A DNA stretch of 6,678 nt from Christensenella sp. UBA767 (GTDB lineage Bacteria; Bacillota; Clostridia; Christensenellales; CAG-917). The stretch covers positions 2,933-9,610 of the forward strand of contig DBJV01000035.1 of assembly GCA_002297185.1 (NCBI GenBank). Reading direction: 5' to 3'. Below the pieces are notes generated by a model. The model was not told the DNA's origin. It saw only the letters and a program-made list of their open reading frames with translations, and did not search any database. The position numbers and the translations under genes were made by a program. Shown here piece by piece: positions 1-6,448 of this stretch; position 1 is the first letter of the stretch, and each line of letters starts with the position of its first letter.

Positions 1-179
1 GTACCCGGCAAGAGTTGCAAAACGAGGCATTTGGAGAATTTGTCGGGGTCTTCGCTCGTAACGCCTGCCGCCGCCTTACCTGCAACGCCGACGCCGATTA
101 CAGAACCTATACCGGCCATTGCCGCTGCCAAAACCGCACCGATGATGGCGATGAAAGTTCCAAGTGTTAGATTGCCCAT
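1..179 (-). CDS. atpK: V-type ATP synthase subunit K (proteolipid c-ring subunit), N-terminal part, runs off the left edge
   Basis: The product is the membrane rotor (c/K) subunit of an A/V-type ATPase, whose ring carries H+ or Na+ across the membrane. Reading down from the ATG at 179-177, 59 codons are visible. They begin MGNLTLGTFIAIIGAVLAA and continue into a glycine- and alanine-rich first membrane helix (about residues 7-33). A polar loop follows with the family-typical E-D-P-D-K-F pattern (about residues 44-49), and then the start of the second helix ending LLPG at the window edge. The ion-binding glutamate expected in a later helix is outside the window, so ion specificity cannot be judged. 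The start is fixed by a strong AGGAGG seven bases upstream. The gene follows atpI by 11 bases and is surely co-transcribed with it. Assignment to the V-type K family rather than the F-type c family rests on this loop and on the atpI neighbour. Confidence 0.9.
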   Translation of the reverse strand, partial: MGNLTLGTFIAIIGAVLAAAMAGIGSVIGVGVAGKAAAGVTSEDPDKFSKCLVLQLLPG

Positions 180-185
180 TGTATT

Positions 186-192
186 ACCTCCT
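186..192 (-). promoter_or_regulatory. Ribosome binding site of atpK
   Basis: On the minus strand the bases read AGGAGGT, a near-perfect Shine-Dalgarno, six bases before the ATG at 179. It overlaps the TAG stop of atpI (193-191), which suggests translational coupling of the two genes. Confidence 0.85.
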
Positions 193-739
193 ACTTTTCC
201 AAGTATGTGTATTTTGTATTTGTTCCGAAAGGCATAAAGACGTGTCCGCCGCCTTCGTAGAATTTTCCGTAGAATTCGATATATTGCAGTCTGCAGTTAT
301 GCACGTATGCGCCGAGCGTGGATATTGCGATATTAAACACGTGTCCGACGAGGAATATCGGCACGCAAAGCACGTATCCGATTGCCGCTACGCTTGTCGG
401 GAAGAGACCGATTACGACGGAGCAGATTTGGTTTACGACGAGCGCAACCACGCTGCCCGAAAGCGCAAGACCGAAGAGCCTGGCGTACGAGAGGATATCC
501 GAAAGGATATTCACTCCGTCGTACAATTTGCCAAAGCCCGTAAAGAAACTCGTCACGACTTTTATTCCCTTCTTGCCTCTAACGTTAGAAAGCACCAAGA
601 GGAGTGCGCCGCCTGCCATAAGACCTATGCCCACCCATTTGATGACGGGTTTGTCTTTGAAGAATAGCATTGAGAGTGCAAGCAGGATTATACCTGCAAA
701 TATCAAATACCAAGTGCCGACTTCGACAGAATGCGTCAA
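191..739 (-). CDS. atpI: V-type ATP synthase subunit I, C-terminal fragment (genuine homology about 191-730)
   Basis: This is the second half of the same subunit I gene in the +1 frame relative to the first half. Homology begins at S-V-E-V-G-T-W-Y (about base 730). Membrane helices follow: GTWYLIFAGIILL, VIKWVGIGLMAGGALL, then DILSYARLFGLALSG with a long hydrophobic run, then VAAIGYVLCVPIFLVGHVFNI. The segment L-S-Y-A-R-L-F-G-L holds the arginine that in this family is essential for ion translocation opposite the c-ring carboxylate. The end, L-G-A-Y-V-H-N-C-R-L-Q-Y-I-E-F-Y-G-K-F-Y, is the conserved C-terminus of subunit I. The only start that opens this frame is a TTG at 739 with no ribosome binding site, so separate translation is unlikely. 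Joined at 728-731 the two fragments give about 674 residues, normal for the family. Confidence 0.8.
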   Translation of the reverse strand: MTHSVEVGTWYLIFAGIILLALSMLFFKDKPVIKWVGIGLMAGGALLLVLSNVRGKKGIKVVTSFFTGFGKLYDGVNILSDILSYARLFGLALSGSVVALVVNQICSVVIGLFPTSVAAIGYVLCVPIFLVGHVFNIAISTLGAYVHNCRLQYIEFYGKFYEGGGHVFMPFGTNTKYTYLEK

Positions 740-2216
740 GCACGCGCTTTTTGCGGATAAGGTTGATTGCGTTGAGCAACATACCCACGACTATGTGTAC
801 GAATCCGAGCGCAAAGGATATTCCCAGCAGTATAAGAGGCCCGTTTCCGTCAAGAGGCTTGACCACTTGCAATTTTTCGAGGAAAGTTCCGCCTATTTCC
901 AGTCCGAACCAACCGCCGAATAGCGCACCCCAAATAATCGTACTCACGCCGCCCATCGCAACGACTGCTATAAGCCTGCCTTTGCCGGGAGTCGGCTTTT
1001 TGACGAGATACATAATAAGTCCGCCGAGCGCCAAGATTATACCGTACGCCGCGTCCGCAATCATCATACCGAACAAAAGGAAGTAGAAGATTGACATCAC
1101 GGGGTTGGGGTCCAAATCCGAGAAGTAGTTGGGCGCGCTGTACATGTTGGTTATGTCTTGATAGTTCTCAACAATCTTGTTGTTGCGCACGTAAGACGGC
1201 ACCGCCTCGCCCTCTTGCGGCTCTCTAAACTCATACACGAACGTGTCGCCGAGTTCGTCAAGAGTCGCTTTGAGCGTTTCTTCGTACTCCGCAGGATACC
1301 ACGCCTCCATAACGAAACTCTTTTGCGTGGTGGCAAATTTATCGAGTGCCTCGCTGCGTTGAATAGCCACGAGATAGTAGTCGTATAGCGTTTTCAAATC
1401 GCCGACGTACATATCCTTAACGAGCGCGCGAGTAACGAGTTCCATACTCTCTTCGTCAAGCTCTTTAAGTTTTTCTTTGAGACGTTCGACGTTTTGCATA
1501 GGCGTGCTGTCGTCGTCTGTGGCAACTCTCGTGAATTCACAATCCTGCAACGCGCGGAAAAGTTCGTCCGCGTCGTCCTTGTGCGCAACCGCAACGAAGG
1601 GCTGCACTTTGGATTGTTTGAGAAGTTCGATATACACCGACGGCGTAGCGTCTATGAATTGTTGAAGTTTTATCGTGTTTTGAGAGGGAATATACCCAAG
1701 CACCACAACCGTTTTTTGTCCGTCTTTGAAGTAGGAATACGGTTGGCGCAATTGCGAGAAAATCTTATGACCTTCCATTTCCGCTCTCGTCTTTTCCTTG
1801 ATCGCAACGATCTCTTTTTGACGTGCGTTGATTTCTTCGAGGTCGGAAACGTTTGCCATAAGTTCCACCTCTTTCGTGCCGATAAGGTCAAAATCGTCAA
1901 AACTCATTATGTCGATTTTGGAAAGAGACGGTGTTTTAATTGGTGTATAAATATACGGATACTCGCTTTTTTCAGTCTGTTTCGCAAGTTTTTCCGCAAG
2001 CTTTTCTTGTTCTTTGAGATATTTGAATGCAAAAGTAATTCTTGAAAGTTGCACTTTCGCATTTTCCACAGCCGCGGAATTGTCAAGGCGCACGGTATCC
2101 TCGATATCGTGAGTACGCGCAATCTCAACGTTCTTTGAACGCTGCAATGCCTTGAACAATTTGTGTCTGTCCGAGCGGTGCGCAATAAGCACCAACTTCT
2201 TCATCTCAACAATCAT
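585..2216 (-). CDS. atpI: V-type ATP synthase subunit I, N-terminal fragment (frameshifted gene; genuine homology about 731-2216)
   Basis: Subunit I (the a-subunit homologue) is the stator of the A/V-type ATPase. Its soluble arm holds the peripheral stalks and its membrane half forms the ion half-channels. Residues 1-365 are the cytoplasmic arm, opening MIVEMKKLVLIAHRSDRHKL, with charged coiled-coil stretches around 60-85, 120-150 and 240-262. Membrane segments follow at about 372-404, 413-440 and 458-487. Homology ends near residue 496 (D-A-F, base 729). The remaining 47 codons to the stop at 585 are arginine-, cysteine- and histidine-rich and read like an out-of-frame tail, while the expected C-terminal half is in the neighbouring frame (191-730). 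The ATG at 2216 is preferred because family members have a short M-x-V-x-M-K-K-L start. No clear Shine-Dalgarno precedes it, and the ATG at 2204 is an alternative. This is the first gene of the operon, divergent from glgA. Confidence 0.85.
   Translation of the reverse strand: MIVEMKKLVLIAHRSDRHKLFKALQRSKNVEIARTHDIEDTVRLDNSAAVENAKVQLSRITFAFKYLKEQEKLAEKLAKQTEKSEYPYIYTPIKTPSLSKIDIMSFDDFDLIGTKEVELMANVSDLEEINARQKEIVAIKEKTRAEMEGHKIFSQLRQPYSYFKDGQKTVVVLGYIPSQNTIKLQQFIDATPSVYIELLKQSKVQPFVAVAHKDDADELFRALQDCEFTRVATDDDSTPMQNVERLKEKLKELDEESMELVTRALVKDMYVGDLKTLYDYYLVAIQRSEALDKFATTQKSFVMEAWYPAEYEETLKATLDELGDTFVYEFREPQEGEAVPSYVRNNKIVENYQDITNMYSAPNYFSDLDPNPVMSIFYFLLFGMMIADAAYGIILALGGLIMYLVKKPTPGKGRLIAVVAMGGVSTIIWGALFGGWFGLEIGGTFLEKLQVVKPLDGNGPLILLGISFALGFVHIVVGMLLNAINLIRKKRVLDAFCRSRHLVFDICRYNPACTLNAILQRQTRHQMGGHRSYGRRRTPLGAF
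728..734 (-). other. Apparent +1 frameshift site inside atpI
   Basis: On the minus strand the codons read GAC GCA TTC TGT in the first frame, while family-like sequence resumes as TCT GTC GAA GTC GGC, or as GTC GAA GTC GGC if the T of TGT is the extra base. Removing one base here gives D-A-(F or S)-V-E-V-G-T-W-Y. From memory of the family this keeps the usual spacing between the D-A and W-Y positions, so a one-base insertion fits better than a two-base deletion. There is no homopolymer run, no in-frame stop at the shift and no slippery heptamer of the -1 type. A sequencing or assembly error or a real recent mutation is more likely than programmed frameshifting. Confidence 0.75.
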
Positions 2217-2219
2217 ACT

Positions 2220-2332
2220 GATATTGCGACTTTGTCGCAGTTATATTCTCGCTTCGCGAGAGTGATATTGTTGCTACGCAACAGTGATATTTTTGGCTTG
2301 CGCCAAAAGGGATATTGCGCCGTAGGCGCAGT
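2220..2332. repeat. Tandem array of five hairpin units with constant flanks and varying stems
   Basis: Five adjacent units share a 5' flank GATATT (TATATT in unit 2) and a 3' flank AGT (AGG in unit 4). Between the flanks each has a different perfect stem. Unit 1 (2220-2241) has GCGAC-TTT-GTCGC. Unit 2 (2242-2263) has CTCGC-TTC-GCGAG. Unit 3 (2264-2285) has GTTGC-TAC-GCAAC. Unit 4 (2286-2310) has TTTGGC-TTGC-GCCAAA. Unit 5 (2311-2332) has GCGCC-GTA-GGCGC. Four units are exactly 22 bases and one is 25. The flanks ATT and AGT can add further weak pairs, one of them a T-G wobble. The array ends three bases from the atpI start codon and would lie in the atpI 5' leader if transcription starts upstream of it. 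The function is unknown. Stem-by-stem differences that keep the pairing point to selection or a copying mechanism acting on structure. Confidence 0.85.
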
Positions 2333-2412
2333 TGCGGAATATTCAAAATCATCCTTATGTCATTCCGAGCGATAGCGTGGGAATCCAGCCGTAGGCGCAT
2401 ATGGAATACTCC
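2319..2412. repeat. Partial direct repeat: GCCGTAGGCGCA ... GGAATA
   Basis: The 12 bases GCCGTAGGCGCA occur at 2319-2330 (inside hairpin unit 5) and again at 2388-2399. Each is followed after a few bases by GGAATA (2336-2341 and 2403-2408). The copies lie 69 bases apart and flank the ATTCC stem-loop, so the block 2311-2412 looks assembled from related repeat pieces. Confidence 0.55.
2359..2387. repeat. ATTCC...GGAAT intergenic stem-loop
   Basis: ATTCC (2362-2366) pairs with GGAAT (2380-2384). CG (2370-2371) can pair with CG (2376-2377) around a four-base loop ATAG, leaving small bulges. The string GTCATTCCGAGCG with a nearby GGAATC resembles short intergenic repeats I remember from many uncultured gut bacteria; this was not checked by any search. 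There is no T-tract, so it is not a standard terminator. Confidence 0.5.
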
Positions 2413-2414
2413 AC

Positions 2415-2450
2415 AATTATTAATTAATAATTATTAATTATTAATTAAAA
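2415..2450. repeat. A+T-only nested palindromes upstream of glgA
   Basis: Bases 2415-2450 contain only A and T. AATTATTAATTAATAATT (2415-2432) and TAATTAATAATTATTAATTA (2421-2440) are each perfect palindromes and overlap. The tract lies 35 bases before the glgA start, in the divergent atpI/glgA interval, so it is well placed to be an UP element, a regulator or nucleoid-protein site, or part of promoters in either direction. CATAAT at 2452-2457 would serve as a glgA -10 box (five of six matches), but no convincing -35 precedes it. Confidence 0.4.
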
Positions 2451-2467
2451 CCATAATTATTCCCCAC

Positions 2468-2473
2468 AAGGAG
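2468..2473 (+). promoter_or_regulatory. Ribosome binding site of glgA
   Basis: AAGGAG lies 11 bases before the ATG at 2485. This supports that ATG as the start and gives a protein that begins exactly as the family does. Confidence 0.7.
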
Positions 2474-2484
2474 AATTAGTATCC

Positions 2485-3909
2485 ATGAAAATATTATTTG
2501 TCGCATCAGAATCAATGCCGTTTGTACGCTCGGGTGGTCTCGGGGACGTCGCAGGGGCGTTGCCGAAAGCTCTCAATGCACTCGGACACGATTGCAGAGT
2601 TATCATCCCGTTCTACAAAGAGGAAATCAGCGAGAGTTATCGCGATACGTTCCGTTTCATCGCGTCCACGTACGTGGATCTCAGTTGGCGCAGACAATAC
2701 TGCGGCGTATATGAGGCGGTATATGACGGCGTGACGTACTACTTCGTTGACAACGAGTTTTATTTCAAGCGCAAAGGACTTTACGGACACTTTGACGACG
2801 GCGAACGCTTTGCGTTCTTCTCCAAGTCGGTTTTGGAAGTCTTGCCGCTCATCGATTTCTATCCCGACGTTCTCCATGCCAACGATTGGCACACCGCGCT
2901 CACACCCGTGTTCCTCGACGTGTTCTATCGTTTCAACGAGGATTATCGCAACATCAAAACGGTGTTCACAATCCACAATATCGAGTTCCAAGGCAAGTAC
3001 GGCGACGGACTTATCAGCGACATTCTCGGCTTGCCGGATTGGGCGCGTCCGCTCGTTATGAACGGCGATTGCGTCAACTATATGAAGGGCGGTATCGAAT
3101 CGTCCAACGCAGTCACCACCGTCAGCGAAACCTATGCCAACGAAATTCTCGATCCCTTCTATTCCTACGGACTTGAGGGCATTTTGAGTCAGCGTCGTTT
3201 CAAACTTCACGGCGTAGTCAACGGCATAGACCAAAAGGTCTATGATCCCAAGACGGACAAACGCCTCTTTGCCAACTACACGCTCAAGGACTATGCAAAG
3301 AAGAAAGCGGAAAACAAAAAAGCGCTTTGCGAAATGATAGACCTTCCGTATGACGAAAATCGTCCGCTTGTTGCAATGGTTACGAGACTCACCGAGCAAA
3401 AAGGGCTTGACCTTGTCGGCACCGTCATCGACGACGTTATGCGAGCGGACATTCAAGTTGTAGTCCTCGGCACGGGCGATTGGAAGTACGAGAATATGAT
3501 AAAAGCGGTCGAGAGCAGATATCCCAACAAATTCCGCGGTATCTTGGCATTCTCGGGCGACCTCGCAAGCAAACTTTACGGCGCAAGCGACATCTTCCTT
3601 ATGCCCAGCAAATTCGAGCCGTGCGGACTTTCGCAACTCATCGCAATGAGATACGGCTCCGTCCCCGTAGTGCGTGAAACGGGCGGGCTTAAGGATACCG
3701 TTCCTGCCTACAATCCCGAAACGGGCGAGGGCAAAGGGTTCACCTTCAAGACGTACAACGCATACGATATGCTCGACGCGATTTGGCGCGCATACGCAAC
3801 CTACAACGACAAGGATAATTGGAACAAAATCGTCGCAAACGATATGAATTCCGATTTCGGTTGGGAAGTTAGCGCAAACAAGTACGTCGATATCTACAAA
3901 AACCTTTGA
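2485..3909 (+). CDS. glgA: Glycogen synthase (GT5 family)
   Basis: The enzyme transfers glucose from a nucleotide sugar (ADP-glucose in bacteria) to the non-reducing end of alpha-1,4-glucan; it is cytoplasmic. It has 474 residues, close to the 477 of E. coli GlgA. The N-terminal Rossmann domain opens MKILFVASESMPFVRSGGL, and the donor-binding K-x-G-G-L motif is here R15-S-G-G-L. HANDWHTAL (131-139) and TIHNIEFQG (162-170) are the acceptor/catalytic region. The inter-domain region has VVNGID (244-249). The C-terminal donor domain has M-V-T-R-L-T-E-Q-K-G-L (298-308, with the conserved Arg301 and Lys306) and S-K-F-E-P-C-G-L (375-382, with the expected Glu378), followed by R-E-T-G-G-L-K-D-T-V (397-406). 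It is complete and intact. It is divergent from the ATPase operon and followed by glgP on the same strand. Lys15 replaced by Arg is conservative but sits at the ADP-glucose phosphate contact in E. coli GlgA. Confidence 0.95.
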   Translation: MKILFVASESMPFVRSGGLGDVAGALPKALNALGHDCRVIIPFYKEEISESYRDTFRFIASTYVDLSWRRQYCGVYEAVYDGVTYYFVDNEFYFKRKGLYGHFDDGERFAFFSKSVLEVLPLIDFYPDVLHANDWHTALTPVFLDVFYRFNEDYRNIKTVFTIHNIEFQGKYGDGLISDILGLPDWARPLVMNGDCVNYMKGGIESSNAVTTVSETYANEILDPFYSYGLEGILSQRRFKLHGVVNGIDQKVYDPKTDKRLFANYTLKDYAKKKAENKKALCEMIDLPYDENRPLVAMVTRLTEQKGLDLVGTVIDDVMRADIQVVVLGTGDWKYENMIKAVESRYPNKFRGILAFSGDLASKLYGASDIFLMPSKFEPCGLSQLIAMRYGSVPVVRETGGLKDTVPAYNPETGEGKGFTFKTYNAYDMLDAIWRAYATYNDKDNWNKIVANDMNSDFGWEVSANKYVDIYKNL

Positions 3910-3936
3910 TATCTTATATCAATCCGTTGTAAAACC

Positions 3937-3965
3937 GAGACTACACGGCAAAAATGTAGTACAAT
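3937..3965 (+). promoter_or_regulatory. Candidate glgP promoter overlapped by an inverted repeat
   Basis: TACAAT (3960-3965) matches the -10 consensus at five of six bases. GAGACT (3937-3942), 17 bases upstream, is a weak -35 (three of six). An inverted repeat ACTACA (3940-3945), nine bases, TGTAGT (3955-3960) spans the end of the -35, the spacer and the first base of the -10, which is a classic place for a repressor site. It has no T-tract, so it is a poor terminator for glgA. The promoter is a pattern call only; glgP could also be read from the glgA promoter. Confidence 0.4.
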
Positions 3966-4003
3966 AATACATAATAAACAACTTTCGTCCGAGGGGGAAG
4001 CGG

Positions 4004-4012
4004 AAGGAAGGA
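4004..4012 (+). promoter_or_regulatory. Ribosome binding site of glgP
   Basis: AAGGAAGGA lies six bases before the ATG at 4019, within a purine-rich leader that also has GAGGGGGAAG at 3991-4000. It fixes the glgP start. Confidence 0.75.
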
Positions 4013-4018
4013 ATAATA

Positions 4019-6448
4019 ATGAAATCAAACATCACCCAAAAAGAAATCAAAGCCAACATCTCTGCGGTTCTCACCAGCTATTTCGGCGTCAAACCCGAGG
4101 ATGCGAGCAAAAACCAGATTTATCGCGCAACTTGCATGGCGATAAGAGATTTGCTCACCAACAAGCGCGTCAACTTCAAAAAAGTCTGCCACGAGAAAAA
4201 CGCAAAGCAAGTGTATTATATGTCGATGGAGTTCCTTCTCGGCAGATCGCTGCGCAACCATCTTTTCAACCTCGGCATCACCGACGAAGTGACCAAAGCG
4301 GTTGAAAGTTTCGGTGTGGATATGGAAGAGATTTACGCCTTCGAGCCTGACGCAGGTCTTGGAAACGGCGGCCTCGGACGTCTCGCCGCGGCTTATATGG
4401 ATTCGCTCACTTCCTGCGGCTATCCTGCAAGCGGATTTTCCATCCTTTACGATTACGGCATTTTCAAGCAAGTCATCGTTGACGGCTGGCAACTCGAGCA
4501 ACCCGACGATTGGCTAAAGGGCGGCGACGTATGGCTTGCTCCTCGTCTCGAAGAAACCTATCAGGTTCGCTTTGGCGGCGTCGTCGATCAAGACTGGTCT
4601 GACGGCAAACTCAAAGTCACCCAACGCGACTGCACGGTGGTCGATGCCGTCCCGTATGATATGAACATCTCGGGCTACGATACCGATGCCGTCAACCGCA
4701 TTAGACTTTGGCATTCCCAAGCGCCTCAAGACTTCGATATGACGATGTTCTCGAGAGGCGAATACGTCAAAGCAAGCGCGGCAAAGGCTATGGCAGAGTC
4801 CATCAATAAAGTTCTCTATCCTGCCGACGACCACATCGAAGGCAAGTCTTTGCGCCTCAAACAACAATATTTCTTCGTATCTGCGTCCATTCAATCCATT
4901 TTGCGTAGGCACCTCAAGACCAATCCGAGCCTTGACAACCTTGCGGACTGCGTGGCAATTCACATCAACGATACGCACCCGACACTTTGCATACCCGAAC
5001 TTATGCGTCTGCTCCTCGACGAGTACGGCTACGGCTGGGATCAAGCGTGGGAAATCACGACCAACACCATTTCTTATACAAACCACACGGTTATGGCAGA
5101 GGCTCTCGAAAAATGGCCGCAAAGCCTTTTCCAAAGCCTTCTTCCTCGTATCTTGCAAATCGTGCAGGAAATCAACCAGCGTTTCTGCGGCGAACTTTGG
5201 GAGTATTATCCCAACAACTGGGACGTAGTCAATCGCAATGCGATTTTGTCCAACGGTCAAGTGAAAATGGCAAATCTTTGCCTCGTCACCTCGCATACAA
5301 TCAACGGCGTGTCGGCACTCCATAGCGAGATTCTCAAAAACGACGTGTTTGCGGATTATTACCGTATGCACCCCGAGAAGTTCACCAACGTCACCAACGG
5401 CATCACGCACAGAAGATGGGTTGCACAAGCCAATCCGCGCCTTGCCTCGCTCATTACGGAACTTATCGGTGACAAATGGCTCAAAGACGCAGACGCTTTG
5501 CAAGATTTGCAAAAGTATATGGGCGACAGACAAGTCCTCGACAGACTTGCCGCAATCAAGCACGCCAACAAAGAGGATCTTGCCAAGTACATTCTCGAAC
5601 ACAATAACGTCGCGGTCGATCCCGACAGCATTTTCGACGTCCAAGTCAAGAGATTGCACGAATATAAGCGTCAACTTCTCAATGCGCTCAACATCCTTGA
5701 TTTGTATTTGAGATTGAAGGAAAATCCCAATCTCGACATCCAACCGCGCACGTTCATTTTCGGCGCAAAGGCTGCAAGCGCATACTATATGGCAAAGCAA
5801 ATCATCCGCTTTATCTGCGCTCTTGGCAACCTCGTCAACAATGATCCCGACATCAAGGGCAAACTCAAAGTCGTTTTCCTTGAAAACTATCGTGTAACCC
5901 TTGCCGAAATCATTATGCCGGCGGCGGAAGTCAGCGAACAAATTTCTCTCGCAGGCAAAGAGGCGAGCGGCACGGGCAACATGAAGTTCATGATCAACGG
6001 CGCGCTCACAATCGGCACTCTCGACGGCGCAAACGTCGAGATTCACCAAGAAGTAGGCGACGGCAACATCTTCCTCTTCGGTATGCTTGCCGACGAAGTT
6101 GAGGCTCTTTGGAAACAAGGCTACAACCCCTCGCACTACTATCAGACCAATCCTCGCATCAAACGCCTCATCGACACACTCCGTCAAGGCGTGGGCGGCA
6201 TCTCTTTCGGTGAAATTGCCGATTCGCTCACCATCGGTCGTGGCGGTCAACCCGACGGCTACATGGTGCTTGCCGACTTCGACAGCTATTCTGCCGCACA
6301 AGAGCGAGTCAACGCAACGTATCAAGACAAAGAGACTTGGAATCGTATGTCTCTCGTCAACATCGCCAAAGCAGGCTTTTTCGCAGCGGACAGGGCTGTG
6401 GAGGAGTATGCTCAACGCATCTGGAACCTCCAAAAAGTGTGCAAATGA
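4019..6448 (+). CDS. glgP: Glycogen/starch/alpha-glucan phosphorylase (GT35 family, PLP-dependent)
   Basis: The enzyme cuts terminal alpha-1,4-linked glucose from glycogen with inorganic phosphate, releasing glucose-1-phosphate in the cytoplasm. It has 809 residues, the usual bacterial length. Family blocks appear in order: YYMSMEFLLGRSL (66-78), EPDAGLGNGGLGRLAAAYMDSL (109-130), the H-I-N-D-T-H-P-T-L region (315-323) followed by IPELMR, NVTNGITHRRW (457-467), V-Q-V-K-R-L-H-E-Y-K-R-Q (541-552, the phosphate/PLP-phosphate contact block), and K-E-A-S-G-T-G-N-M-K-F-M (647-658), where Lys656 carries the pyridoxal phosphate. TLDGANVEI (667-675) follows. All key residues I can place are present. 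It has no long eukaryote-like N-terminal regulatory extension. The C-terminus ...RIWNLQKVCK is unusual because the last five codons and the stop lie inside a downstream inverted repeat. It forms a glycogen turnover pair with glgA. Confidence 0.96.
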   Translation: MKSNITQKEIKANISAVLTSYFGVKPEDASKNQIYRATCMAIRDLLTNKRVNFKKVCHEKNAKQVYYMSMEFLLGRSLRNHLFNLGITDEVTKAVESFGVDMEEIYAFEPDAGLGNGGLGRLAAAYMDSLTSCGYPASGFSILYDYGIFKQVIVDGWQLEQPDDWLKGGDVWLAPRLEETYQVRFGGVVDQDWSDGKLKVTQRDCTVVDAVPYDMNISGYDTDAVNRIRLWHSQAPQDFDMTMFSRGEYVKASAAKAMAESINKVLYPADDHIEGKSLRLKQQYFFVSASIQSILRRHLKTNPSLDNLADCVAIHINDTHPTLCIPELMRLLLDEYGYGWDQAWEITTNTISYTNHTVMAEALEKWPQSLFQSLLPRILQIVQEINQRFCGELWEYYPNNWDVVNRNAILSNGQVKMANLCLVTSHTINGVSALHSEILKNDVFADYYRMHPEKFTNVTNGITHRRWVAQANPRLASLITELIGDKWLKDADALQDLQKYMGDRQVLDRLAAIKHANKEDLAKYILEHNNVAVDPDSIFDVQVKRLHEYKRQLLNALNILDLYLRLKENPNLDIQPRTFIFGAKAASAYYMAKQIIRFICALGNLVNNDPDIKGKLKVVFLENYRVTLAEIIMPAAEVSEQISLAGKEASGTGNMKFMINGALTIGTLDGANVEIHQEVGDGNIFLFGMLADEVEALWKQGYNPSHYYQTNPRIKRLIDTLRQGVGGISFGEIADSLTIGRGGQPDGYMVLADFDSYSAAQERVNATYQDKETWNRMSLVNIAKAGFFAADRAVEEYAQRIWNLQKVCK

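Noticed and set aside
728..740. Programmed ribosomal frameshifting in atpI
   Set aside because: No slippery heptamer, stop codon at the shift, internal Shine-Dalgarno or downstream hairpin that I could identify. An error or mutation is simpler.
31..923. Plus-strand open frames across the ATPase genes (for example 164-667 and 318-923)
   Set aside because: They are out-of-frame shadows of atpK and atpI, which have clear family motifs on the minus strand.
2220..2332. Hairpin array read as a CRISPR array
   Set aside because: The period is 22 bases, the conserved part is only about nine bases of flank, and the variable part is self-complementary. CRISPR repeats are longer, with unstructured unique spacers, and no cas gene is present.
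2336..2364. Promoter for atpI on the minus strand with ATGACA (2364-2359) as -35
   Set aside because: The -35 is good, but the best -10 at usual spacing is AATATT with only 15 bases between, so I did not list it. The true promoter may lie further upstream in the A+T tract.
2512..3636. A 374-codon open frame antisense to glgA
   Set aside because: Same reason: its predicted product has no family features, there is no separate ribosome binding site that I can support, and the opposite strand encodes an intact GlgA.
3910..3960. Intrinsic terminator between glgA and glgP
   Set aside because: The only dyad (3940-3960) has a six-base stem, mostly A-T, a nine-base loop and no following T-tract.
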